Below are positions 17,370-24,525 of a DNA stretch of 64,000 nucleotides, piece by piece. The DNA comes from Bdellovibrionales bacterium (GTDB taxonomy: Bacteria > Bdellovibrionota > Bdellovibrionia > Bdellovibrionales > Bdellovibrionaceae): assembly GCA_018266295.1 (NCBI GenBank), contig JAFEAQ010000010.1, positions 62,001-126,000 of the forward strand. The letters run 5' to 3'. The notes under the pieces were generated by a model. The model made no database searches. It worked only from the letters and a program-made list of their open reading frames with translations, and was not told where the DNA came from. Both the position numbers and the translations under genes were made by a program. How positions within the stretch are numbered: the stretch's first letter is position 1; every line of letters starts with the position of its first letter.

Positions 17370-18358
17370 CGCTCGATCCGTTGAACTGTGTAGCCCTCTT
17401 TTTTAAGAAGCTCGAGAATTCCATAGGGGCCAAACAAGTGAGCCGTGCCAAACGCGGCAAAGAGCGGAGGTTGCCCGCGCATCGCAGCTCCTTCAGAATC
17501 CGCAATTAAACGTGGAATCCATTTCCGATTGCGATCCTGCAACAGGCACTTTTCCAGTGCCGGATCGTCTTTAAAAGAAATCTTTGCAACTTCACTCTCA
17601 TCACCCGAGCGATAGACTTTTTCAAGCACTTCAAACTCTTTCACCAGATCCTGCGCGCTCTTGCTATCAAAGTACCCGACGATCTGAGCCGAAGAAACCA
17701 GATCACCGCAGGTGCCCGATAGGACTTCTGCATCATCTAGCTGATAGATCTGCTTTCCCTGCTCCCGGGCCCGGGATTGAAAATTCAGATCCATCGAAAA
17801 TTTTGGATCCATCCTTGCAACCCACGCAGGTGTCGCCTCGACAGTGACAACCTGAACATCGGAGATAAAGCTGACAATGGTCTCTGGAGAAACTTTCTCA
17901 AGAGTTTCAAGATCCATTTGCTTAAAGTAAGCCCGCGCATAACCCCAGGCCTTCGGCGTCAAACGCTGGCTGAGTTTTTTCTGCGGCACTGGCAGCGGTT
18001 TATTTGCTTGCAGGTAATTCTTCATTTCAACCCTGGCAGCAAGGCGGTCGGCGGCCTCGGGATTTGCTTTATGAAGGGAGTTTAGGATAGCGTAGTACTC
18101 TGCCACGGTTTTTTCGGCCTCTTTGTTGTAGGACTTTTCCGTGTCATAGTTTTTCGAATCCACTTCCATGTCAAAGCGCTCGCTTTGATCAAACTTATCC
18201 ATCACAACCGACGGGACATCTTGAATCGGTACGCCAATATGAATAGTGCCAAAAATATACATGGAATTCGAGGCGGTCTTAGCCTCATACAAAAACGGCT
18301 TGCTGAGAGTCGAGCAAGCCGTCAAAAATAGTAATAACAAACCGAAAAGGGCTTTCAT
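17366..18358 (-). CDS. TraB/GumN-family lipoprotein
   Basis: A 330-residue protein with a lipobox signal (LLFLTACST, Cys15). Two family motifs are plain: FGTIHIGVP near residue 36 and FAAFGTAHLFGPYGILELLKKEGY near the C-terminus (the latter is written here in parts: FAAFGTAHLFG, PYGILELLKKEGY). These GT-x-H blocks bind metal in the TraB/GumN (TIKI-related) family, which includes metalloproteases. An Ser/Asp-rich middle and a Q-I-Y-Q-L-D-D block also fit. It would sit in an envelope membrane facing the periplasm. Substrate is unknown. It lies 13 bases downstream of feoB on the same strand, so it may share the feoAB transcript. Confidence 0.85.
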   Translation of the reverse strand: MKALFGLLLLFLTACSTLSKPFLYEAKTASNSMYIFGTIHIGVPIQDVPSVVMDKFDQSERFDMEVDSKNYDTEKSYNKEAEKTVAEYYAILNSLHKANPEAADRLAARVEMKNYLQANKPLPVPQKKLSQRLTPKAWGYARAYFKQMDLETLEKVSPETIVSFISDVQVVTVEATPAWVARMDPKFSMDLNFQSRAREQGKQIYQLDDAEVLSGTCGDLVSSAQIVGYFDSKSAQDLVKEFEVLEKVYRSGDESEVAKISFKDDPALEKCLLQDRNRKWIPRLIADSEGAAMRGQPPLFAAFGTAHLFGPYGILELLKKEGYTVQRIER

Positions 18359-18371
18359 ACCCCATCAGAGT

Positions 18372-20294
18372 CTATCCAAGCCCCATCGCTTTCAAGCCTT
18401 GATAAGCTGCGACAGCAAGCACATAAGCACCAATATTAAATGCTACGAGCTGAGTCAGGGCAAACTTAATAGATCCCATCTCCCGCGCCGAAACAGCAAA
18501 GGTCGACATGCACTGAAGCGCAATCATGAAGAAAATCAAAAGCCCCACGACACTGGCAACAGTAAAGACCTTTTCACCTTGAGAATTCACCGCAGTCTGC
18601 ATCTGTGTCAGCAAGCTTTGTTGAGCAGAATCGGCATTGTCGTCAGTGATGTTAAAAGTCACAGCCAAAGAAGAAACGAACACTTCACGGGCCGCAAACG
18701 CTGAAATCAAACCAACGCCCACACGCCAATCAACCCCCATGGGGTGAACAATCGGCTCAATCAAGTGACCGACATGACCGGCATAGCTTTGCTCAAGCTT
18801 CTGCTGAGCATCTTCCATATTGTAGTGAGGGAACGTCGTTGCCGCCCACATAATCGCCGCAAAAATAAAGATCGGCGGTCCGGCGCGTTTGACGTAAGAC
18901 AATGTTCGAGTCAGCGCCTGACGAAGAAGAACTTTTACACGCGGACGACGGTACAATGGCAATTCCATCATAAAGAATGCGCTCTGTCCTTGTGGTAAGA
19001 ATTTATTAATCACGCCGGCCGCAATGGCGCCGACAAGGGCCGCGGCGAAATACAAAATCGCCATGGCGATTCCGGCCTTCCACGCCGGCTGGTCTTTGAA
19101 TAAGAACGCCAAGAAAAGCGCATAAACCGGAAGACGTGCTGAGCAAGTCATCAAAGGCACGATGAAGTTTGTAATCCAACGATCGCGAGTGGAAGAAATA
19201 TTTCTTGTTGCAATCATCGCAGGCACGGCACAGGCAAAGCCTGACAAGATTGGAACGAACGAACGTCCACTCATCCCCAACATTGAAAACGGACGGTCAA
19301 TCAAGGTCGCCGCCCGCGCTAAGTAGCCCGTGCTTTCTAAAACGCCAATACCAAGAAACAGAATGAAAATCTGCGGAACGAAAACCAAAACCGCACCGAA
19401 GCTCGCAATCACACCGTTGGCCAGGAAGTCCGTCCACAGGGCTTTGTCATCAAATGCATGGACATAGTTTCCAAGCGCACTAAAGGCTCCGTCCACCAGA
19501 TCCATCAAAGGAGCCGCCACCCAGAAAATACTGGTAAAGAGCGCGCCCATAATAACCACAAACAAAAGCAAACCCAACACCGGATGCAATAAAAACTGAT
19601 CCAAGCGGCGCGTGTTTTTAGCAAGTCCTTGGATTTTTTCTTTCGCGGCTTTGTCGTTCTCATGCAGAACACGGCTTGCGAGAGTTTCGCACTCGCGGAT
19701 TTTTTGCTCTTTATGCTCAAAGTCCCAAACCACAGGATCCTGAACTTTCGCCGAAGGCTTCAGGGCGCGGAGTGCCGTCACAAGCTCTTTCAAACCGCCA
19801 CCGAGAAGTCCTTCAAAAGGAACGACTTTGCAGCCGAATTCTTTTTCAAGAATTTCCAATGAAGGATGAATCCCCTGCTTACGCATAAGATCAGCCATGG
19901 TAAACGCCACGACAAACGGAAAACCTGTTTCCTTCACCTGTTGAACAAGCTGAAGGTGACGCGACAATTGAGTCCCGTCGACGACAACAACGATGTAGTC
20001 CACGCGGCCAAGCTCAGGATTTTTGTAAATTGCTTTCAGAGTCACTTCTTCATCAGCACTTTTCGGATGAAGACTGTAAGTGCCGGGCGTGTCCATCACA
20101 AGAAGCTTTTCATCTTCCACAACACGCAAGTGCGGAGCCAAACGGCCGAGAGAATACTCCACTGTTGCGCCCGGATAATTCACGGTTTTAAAATTCGAAC
20201 CGGTCAGCCAATTATAGAGCGTCGTCTTGCCGGAGTTCGGTGCCCCAACAAGAGCTACGGACAGAGCTTTTACTGAGCCTGAATCAAAGTACAT
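18372..20294 (-). CDS. feoB: Ferrous iron transporter FeoB
   Basis: A 640-residue protein: N-terminal GTPase (about 10-170) and a membrane domain with two Gate repeats. G1 is GAPNSGKT (17-24), G2 region VNYPGATVEYS, G3 DTPG (68-71). G4 reads TMAD (132-135) where most FeoB have N-x-x-D. The membrane part has the Gate motif blocks GFACAVPAMIATR and ISAFAAREVFVSSLAV with the conserved C-A-V-P and A-R-E-V elements. It takes up Fe(II) across the inner membrane. The start overlaps feoA by 25 bases. The length is on the short side for the family (E. coli about 770) because the cytoplasmic tail is missing. Confidence 0.95.
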   Translation of the reverse strand: MYFDSGSVKALSVALVGAPNSGKTTLYNWLTGSNFKTVNYPGATVEYSLGRLAPHLRVVEDEKLLVMDTPGTYSLHPKSADEEVTLKAIYKNPELGRVDYIVVVVDGTQLSRHLQLVQQVKETGFPFVVAFTMADLMRKQGIHPSLEILEKEFGCKVVPFEGLLGGGLKELVTALRALKPSAKVQDPVVWDFEHKEQKIRECETLASRVLHENDKAAKEKIQGLAKNTRRLDQFLLHPVLGLLLFVVIMGALFTSIFWVAAPLMDLVDGAFSALGNYVHAFDDKALWTDFLANGVIASFGAVLVFVPQIFILFLGIGVLESTGYLARAATLIDRPFSMLGMSGRSFVPILSGFACAVPAMIATRNISSTRDRWITNFIVPLMTCSARLPVYALFLAFLFKDQPAWKAGIAMAILYFAAALVGAIAAGVINKFLPQGQSAFFMMELPLYRRPRVKVLLRQALTRTLSYVKRAGPPIFIFAAIMWAATTFPHYNMEDAQQKLEQSYAGHVGHLIEPIVHPMGVDWRVGVGLISAFAAREVFVSSLAVTFNITDDNADSAQQSLLTQMQTAVNSQGEKVFTVASVVGLLIFFMIALQCMSTFAVSAREMGSIKFALTQLVAFNIGAYVLAVAAYQGLKAMGLG

Positions 20295-20509
20295 GCGGCC
20301 TCCTCTGCGCGTAGAGCGATGAAACTTGTGCCGAACTGAATAAGCAGCGGTCCCCGGAGCGGAGCGCGCCCCAGAAGTTTGATTTTAAGCCCTTTATGCA
20401 GCCCCATTTCCTGGAGACGTTCACAAATGGCATTTTCCCCCTGAATCCCAAGGATTTCGAGGTTTTCCGCAAGCGAGTGTTTTTCAGCGTAATTGAGAAG
20501 AGTCATCAT
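20270..20509 (-). CDS. feoA: FeoA SH3-like protein
   Basis: A 79-residue protein with the FeoA core: LQEMGLHKGLKIKLLGRAPLRGPLLIQFG, given here in parts as LQEMGLHKGLKIKLLG and APLRGPLLIQFG, then SFIALRAEEA. FeoA binds the FeoB GTPase and is needed for iron uptake. The gene overlaps feoB by 25 bases. Two ATG codons are adjacent at the start (20509 and 20506). I looked for a Fur box between 20510 and 20560 and did not see a convincing one. Confidence 0.92.
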   Translation of the reverse strand: MMTLLNYAEKHSLAENLEILGIQGENAICERLQEMGLHKGLKIKLLGRAPLRGPLLIQFGTSFIALRAEEAACTLIQAQ

Positions 20510-20684
20510 TTATCTGTGTTAGCCGCTTGCCCCCGACTTGATAAGGCATTTTGGGAACCGGACTCTACTTGAAAGCCTACTGAGAATGGCACGTCGCCGG
20601 ACTAAACATCGGGACCTTGAGCCAGTTCTTTTCTGGCACTCGGCTAAAGTTTCAGTTTACCGACCAAAAACCGATCTGAAAGGT

Positions 20685-21761
20685 ATGAAACCACTTCTTT
20701 GGTTCGGCCACTGCTTCCTTATAGGTGCCCTTTTCAGCTCCGTTGCGCACGCCGAGAACTACTATTCTCCACTTCTGTGCCCGGTAGAAAACACCTACCT
20801 ACAAGTAGAAAATACCACCTCGGAAGTTCAATCGTTTTGGTTTCAACACCTCGGCGAAACACCCTTTGACGAATCCTACGGCGAAATCAAAGCCCGCGGC
20901 AAACTAAGTCTGCCACTCTCCGACTACTATCATGCGGGAGAAACAGCCATTGCCATGAAGACCCAGGTTGCGGGTCTCAGCTTTTCGGCCCGCTGTAAGG
21001 ACAGCACGCTTAAGTGGAATCTCGAAAAACAAACTTCGCCTTGGAAGAGCCTGATTGTCGGCAAAGAAGATACGCTCTTAAACCTGAATCTCACGAATCT
21101 CTCACAACAGGACAACACTCTCGAGATCAGTTATGAAAGCCTCTGGGGCCTTCTGGGAACACAGCTGATCACTCTGCCGGCGGAATTTAAAAACCAGACA
21201 CGATTGCTGAATCTGCCTTACGGCACTCGCATCGTCACGATTCATGGGAAGGGCCGCTGGGCTGGAAAAGTCCTCAGCGATCTGTCTCAAGAAATCCCGC
21301 TGCAAGACGAGACTCTGCAGCTCAGTCAGATTCCGCAGAAAAGATATTTCCTCTTTGCCTCTCTCTATCCCGACACGACTGAAACTTTTGTGGTGCCGAT
21401 GGAGACGCCCCTCATGATTCAACAAACGCTGGAACAAATCCGCGATCCAAATTCGGCTCGGCTACTGGTGGCGAGGATTGAAAAAACGCAATCGGGTATC
21501 AATCGCGATCTATCTTCGTCTCATAAGACGCCATGGTCCTGGCAGGTGGCAGAGGCACAGAACTATGCCGACTTTGCCCATATCAGTTGTAATGGGACTC
21601 CGCAGATCGTTGAGGAAAGACTCAACGCTTGGATGCTTGAAACCGGCGGTACGATTTGCTTTTGGAATTACCGCGTCGTGCGCGAACTCAATCTTTGGGA
21701 GATCACGCAGTCACCTTCGTGGCTGCCCCCTGCCCCGTTGTCTCTTCCACGTAGACACTAA
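20685..21761 (+). CDS. Exported hypothetical protein
   Basis: The ATG at 20685 gives a signal peptide (MKPLLWFGHCFLIGALFSSVAHAEN); the open frame runs upstream to 20538 but that part has no signal and looks non-coding. The mature protein has about 335 residues, beta-rich with two blocks of alternating polar/hydrophobic strands, and four Cys. No family recognised. The last 59 bases overlap the end of the convergent pterin synthase gene. GAAAGG directly precedes the start at very short spacing, so translation start is moderately certain. Confidence 0.7.
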   Translation: MKPLLWFGHCFLIGALFSSVAHAENYYSPLLCPVENTYLQVENTTSEVQSFWFQHLGETPFDESYGEIKARGKLSLPLSDYYHAGETAIAMKTQVAGLSFSARCKDSTLKWNLEKQTSPWKSLIVGKEDTLLNLNLTNLSQQDNTLEISYESLWGLLGTQLITLPAEFKNQTRLLNLPYGTRIVTIHGKGRWAGKVLSDLSQEIPLQDETLQLSQIPQKRYFLFASLYPDTTETFVVPMETPLMIQQTLEQIRDPNSARLLVARIEKTQSGINRDLSSSHKTPWSWQVAEAQNYADFAHISCNGTPQIVEERLNAWMLETGGTICFWNYRVVRELNLWEITQSPSWLPPAPLSLPRRH

Positions 21762-22191
21762 CAAAGCTCACCTTGTAGGCTTTAAATTCGCGCATGAAAT
21801 CTTCGGCAAGCAATCGAGACAGCTGTTCTACACTCGTATTGGTAACAGGTAACAACACGACTTCATTCGCCGGGAACGTATAAAAACGATCACGGAATGT
21901 CACTTCGAGACTCGTTCCGCGACTGTTGAATTTCATGTCCTTATGGTCTTTTGGCAAAATCACCATTTCATCCCAGCGATCCAGAGCAGACTTAATGTAT
22001 TTCTTAAATACATTGAAATCGACGAAGAAGCCGGTGGCTTTCATCGCGTCTTGATCTGGGATGCCGATTTCAACACGGACCTGGTAATTATGACCGTGCA
22101 AACGCTCCGCGGAGTGATCATCAAAAATTAGAAAGTGGGCGCTTGAAAACTTAAAATTTTGCTTTGCCAATTGTAAGCTGGTTTCAGTCAT
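21703..22191 (-). CDS. PTPS/QueD-family protein, divergent active site
   Basis: A 162-residue member of the 6-pyruvoyl-tetrahydropterin synthase/QueD fold. The zinc ligands are present: His19 in SSAHF and His32/His34 in LHGHNY. The catalytic Cys position (four before the HGH) is Ala28, preceded by Ser and followed by Glu29, and the Asp-His dyad position reads LDRWDEM (Asp71-Arg72). It also has an insertion (about 80-112) not present in QueD. Glu149/150 in YVEETT fit the pterin-anchoring Glu. So it binds the substrate class but probably catalyses something other than the QueD reaction. It is divergent from a second QueD-like gene with only 17 bases between the start codons. Confidence 0.85.
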   Translation of the reverse strand: MTETSLQLAKQNFKFSSAHFLIFDDHSAERLHGHNYQVRVEIGIPDQDAMKATGFFVDFNVFKKYIKSALDRWDEMVILPKDHKDMKFNSRGTSLEVTFRDRFYTFPANEVVLLPVTNTSVEQLSRLLAEDFMREFKAYKVSFVSVYVEETTGQGAATKVTA

Positions 22192-22208
22192 AGTATGATC
22201 TCTATAGC

Positions 22209-22568
22209 ATGAAATTCGAACTCAAACAGCACTTTCAAATCGAATCCGCGCGCTTTTTACCAAAGCTTGAAAAATCTCACCCCTGCTCTCGTATGCATGG
22301 CCATAGTTTTAAGATCATCCTGACCCTGGTCGGGGGCCTTGATCCTGTGGTTGGCTGGGTGATTGATTATAACGAGATTGAGGCACGCATGAAGCCGATT
22401 TTGGATATGATCGACCACCGCGTGTTGAATGAGGTCCCGGGCCTTGAAAATCCAACCTCGGAGTATCTGGCGAAGTGGCTTTACGATAAAGCCCGCGCCG
22501 TGCTGCCGACTCTGACTCGGGTGACGGTGGCTGAAACTCCTGCAACGGAATGCTCTTACCCGGCATAA
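22209..22568 (+). CDS. queD: QueD-like 6-carboxytetrahydropterin synthase
   Basis: A 119-residue protein closely following the QueD pattern: HPCSRMHGHSF with the catalytic Cys26 and zinc ligands His30/His32, GWVIDYNEI, IDHRVLN (Asp69-His70 dyad), GLENPTSEYLAKWLYD and the VAET Glu109. QueD turns dihydroneopterin triphosphate into 6-carboxytetrahydropterin for queuosine synthesis. The position of the first zinc ligand (His16 in E. coli QueD, A-A-H-R-L) reads S-A-R-F-L here, so Arg15 replaces His. Whether this subgroup still binds zinc is unclear. The nucleotide kinase-like gene starts five bases downstream. Confidence 0.88.
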   Translation: MKFELKQHFQIESARFLPKLEKSHPCSRMHGHSFKIILTLVGGLDPVVGWVIDYNEIEARMKPILDMIDHRVLNEVPGLENPTSEYLAKWLYDKARAVLPTLTRVTVAETPATECSYPA

Positions 22569-22572
22569 TCCT

Positions 22573-23109
22573 ATGTCGCTTGTACAACTGAATTCTTTTT
22601 CTAAGATCGTGATTGTCGGCACCAGTGGTGCTGGCAAGACGACTTTAGCTCAAGCCATCGCCCATAAGTACGAGCTTTCGGATATTGAACTTGATGCCCT
22701 TTATTGGGAACCTCATTGGACTCCAGCTGAGCCCGCGGCCTTTCAGTCTCGCGTACGAAATGCGATGGACGACAAAGGCTGGGTCGTTCACGGTAATTAC
22801 TCCAAGGTGCGCGATATCATCTGGAATAAGGCTGATGTCATCATATGGCTCGATTATCCGCGCCATTTGGTATGGTGGCGAATCCTCCGCCGCACGATTC
22901 ACCGAGCCTTTACGCGCGCGAAAGTCTGCGGCGACAACACGGAAAGTTTCCGCCTCTCTTTCTTCAGCAAAGAGTCTATCATTTTGTGGTCGCTGCGCAC
23001 CTACAACCGCAACCGCAAGCTCTACAGCTCCCTCATGCAAGACCCGCAATTCGCCCCCAAATTCATCCGCGTACGAACCCCCGCCGAAGCCCGTCGTCTG
23101 CTCGATTAA
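22573..23109 (+). CDS. Adenylate-kinase-like P-loop protein
   Basis: A 178-residue protein with a P-loop near the N-terminus (VGTSGAGKTTLA), an ELDALYW segment, a GNYSKVRDIIWNKADVIIWLDYP Walker B-like region (here: GNYSKVRDIIW and ADVIIWLDYP), an Arg-rich lid and a C-terminal RVRTPAEARRLLD. This pattern is that of small adenylate-kinase-like or 'topology modulation' proteins, whose true substrates are unknown. It is five bases downstream of queD and likely co-transcribed. Truncated transposase-like sequence follows its stop. Confidence 0.82.
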   Translation: MSLVQLNSFSKIVIVGTSGAGKTTLAQAIAHKYELSDIELDALYWEPHWTPAEPAAFQSRVRNAMDDKGWVVHGNYSKVRDIIWNKADVIIWLDYPRHLVWWRILRRTIHRAFTRAKVCGDNTESFRLSFFSKESIILWSLRTYNRNRKLYSSLMQDPQFAPKFIRVRTPAEARRLLD

Positions 23110-23124
23110 GCCGTTGCCGGGTCA

Positions 23125-23323
23125 GCCTACAGACGAAAAGTTCTGGCAAGGCCTCGCGTTTACTCGCGTGATTAAGACACGCGTTGAGGAGTTCCAGCTC
23201 AGAGGCTACCTCAAAGCCAATCGCATTCAAGCGGCTCGAGGCGAGAAAGCTCGTGAAGAGTATCTCGCGAAATTCAATGAGTGGGTTCGACAGATGCGAA
23301 GTTCGGTGGTTTCTTCTGCGTGA
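23125..23323 (+). pseudogene. Truncated copy of the HUH-transposase-like gene
   Basis: This open stretch lacks any start codon of its own and encodes 56 residues (from about 23129) that match residues 157-212 of the protein encoded at 42690-43343: 43 of 56 positions are identical by eye, for example EKFWQGLAFTRVIKTR and KAREEYL. The N-terminal two thirds, including the HUH motif, are absent. The frame ends at a TGA at 23321. It follows the stop of the kinase-like gene by about 20 bases. It is a remnant of an old insertion, or a mobile 3' end left behind. Confidence 0.85.
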
Positions 23324-23407
23324 GCCTTGTAAGAATACCGAACGGCTTTTAGCATAATTGTCGTATAACACCTTTGCCTCATCAGCCGATTCAGGCACAA
23401 TATTTCC

Positions 23408-23599
23408 ATGGAAGAGTTAGAGAAGTTCTTTCGCTGCCCGTATTGTCATCAGAAAATTTCTATGCTGCTGGATTTGTCGTTAGACGATACGCAGTCTTAC
23501 ATCGAGGACTGCGAAGTGTGCTGCCGTCCCATTCAGATCACTTACTCGGTTCATCACGGAGAAGTGACCTCGTTCATCGCCGAAGGCGCCGGTGGCTAA
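23408..23599 (+). CDS. CPXCG-motif small cysteine-rich protein
   Basis: A 63-residue protein with two Cys pairs: C-P-Y-C near residue 10 and C-E-V-C-C near 37, followed by RPIQI and a short beta tail. This fits the CPXCG cysteine-rich family of small zinc-ribbon-like proteins. The function of the family is unknown; a zinc-binding role follows from the Cys pairs. It lies between the truncated transposase remnant and the convergent psd gene. Confidence 0.85.
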   Translation: MEELEKFFRCPYCHQKISMLLDLSLDDTQSYIEDCEVCCRPIQITYSVHHGEVTSFIAEGAGG

Positions 23600-23615
23600 A
23601 GTCAATTCCGAAAAG

Positions 23616-23650
23616 GCTCAATGAGAGCCCTTGGGCGAGGCTCGTTGAGC
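23616..23650 (-). terminator. Terminator between CPXCG gene and psd
   Basis: A long imperfect hairpin with outer arms GCTCAA and TTGAGC and an inner GCC/GGC stem. On the minus strand, after psd, it is followed by CCTTTT. It may serve both convergent genes, but the T run is only on the psd side. Confidence 0.55.
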
Positions 23651-23662
23651 TTCTGGTACCTT

Positions 23663-24496
23663 TTAGTCGCGGGTCAGGGGTTGACCGACTTTCACGAACT
23701 GATCGAGGTTCATTTTTCCTTCAAACTTGTTCGCGAAATCTTCGGTGTAAACCATGATGATCGTGCTTCCCATGCGGAACATGCCAAGCTCATCACCTTT
23801 TTCAATTGAGATCGGAGTCTTGTATTCCACCACACGGTTTTTGCTCATATTGAGCTGATTGCCACGGAAGCTCGGATCAAAGCTCAGTTCAATTTGCCCC
23901 ACATTCGTTGCGCCCACGAAAACGACGCTTGCAGGACCGTAGTCACTGGCGATTTCGACGATGATTCTCTCGTTCACGGACATCAAATCGTGAATATTTT
24001 CCACACTCCACTTATTGACCGGCCAGAGCTCGCCCGGCACATGGGTCACTTTCGTGATAAGCCCACTCACCGGAGAGTGCACACGGTGATAGTCCGTTGG
24101 GCAGAGGTAGTACGTGATAAAAAAGCCGTTTTGGTAAGTCTGCAGAGCTGCCTGATTCGCCAGCAAATCCTGAACGGAGTAGTCCTTGCCCTTGGCTTGT
24201 ACAAGTTTTCCACCGTGGATTCGACCATATTGGCTGATTTGACTATCCGCCGGGTGAATCGCCGCTGCCGACTTCGCCACAGGACGCACACCCGCTTTGA
24301 GCTTACGCACGAAGAACTCGCCCAGACTCGGATAACCACTCACCGGTTTTTCGGCCTCATCAAGGTTGATGTTGTAAATTTTAGCAAAAATACGGATCGT
24401 GACTGACGCCCAAATACGGGGGCCGCGCCAGTGAACGAGTTTACCGACCAGATAGCTTAAATGATTCCGAGGCAGAAATTTGGTAATGGCTGACAT
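23663..24496 (-). CDS. psd: Phosphatidylserine decarboxylase
   Basis: A 277-residue protein from the ATG at 24496 (further in-frame ATGs at 24505 and 24532 are possible but overlap the divergent gene). The conserved blocks are LGEFFVRKLK, SPVSGLITKV, YLCPTDYHRVHSP, the FVGATNVG motif and MGSTIIMVY near the C-terminus, whose Gly-Ser-Thr is the self-cleavage site that makes the pyruvoyl group. The enzyme turns phosphatidylserine into phosphatidylethanolamine at the inner membrane. Divergent from the FAD-dependent dehydrogenase with 29 bases between start codons. Confidence 0.9.
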   Translation of the reverse strand: MSAITKFLPRNHLSYLVGKLVHWRGPRIWASVTIRIFAKIYNINLDEAEKPVSGYPSLGEFFVRKLKAGVRPVAKSAAAIHPADSQISQYGRIHGGKLVQAKGKDYSVQDLLANQAALQTYQNGFFITYYLCPTDYHRVHSPVSGLITKVTHVPGELWPVNKWSVENIHDLMSVNERIIVEIASDYGPASVVFVGATNVGQIELSFDPSFRGNQLNMSKNRVVEYKTPISIEKGDELGMFRMGSTIIMVYTEDFANKFEGKMNLDQFVKVGQPLTRD

Positions 24497-24525
24497 GGGG
24501 CCCATTGTGGTGCTATAGCTTAAAT

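Noticed and set aside
20510-20560. Fur box before feoA
   Set aside because: No match to the GATAATGATAATCATTATC type or its half-repeats could be seen.
22685-23110. First part of the long frame that ends in the transposase remnant
   Set aside because: It is a shadow of the kinase-like gene in another frame; only the part after the kinase stop matches the transposase-like protein.
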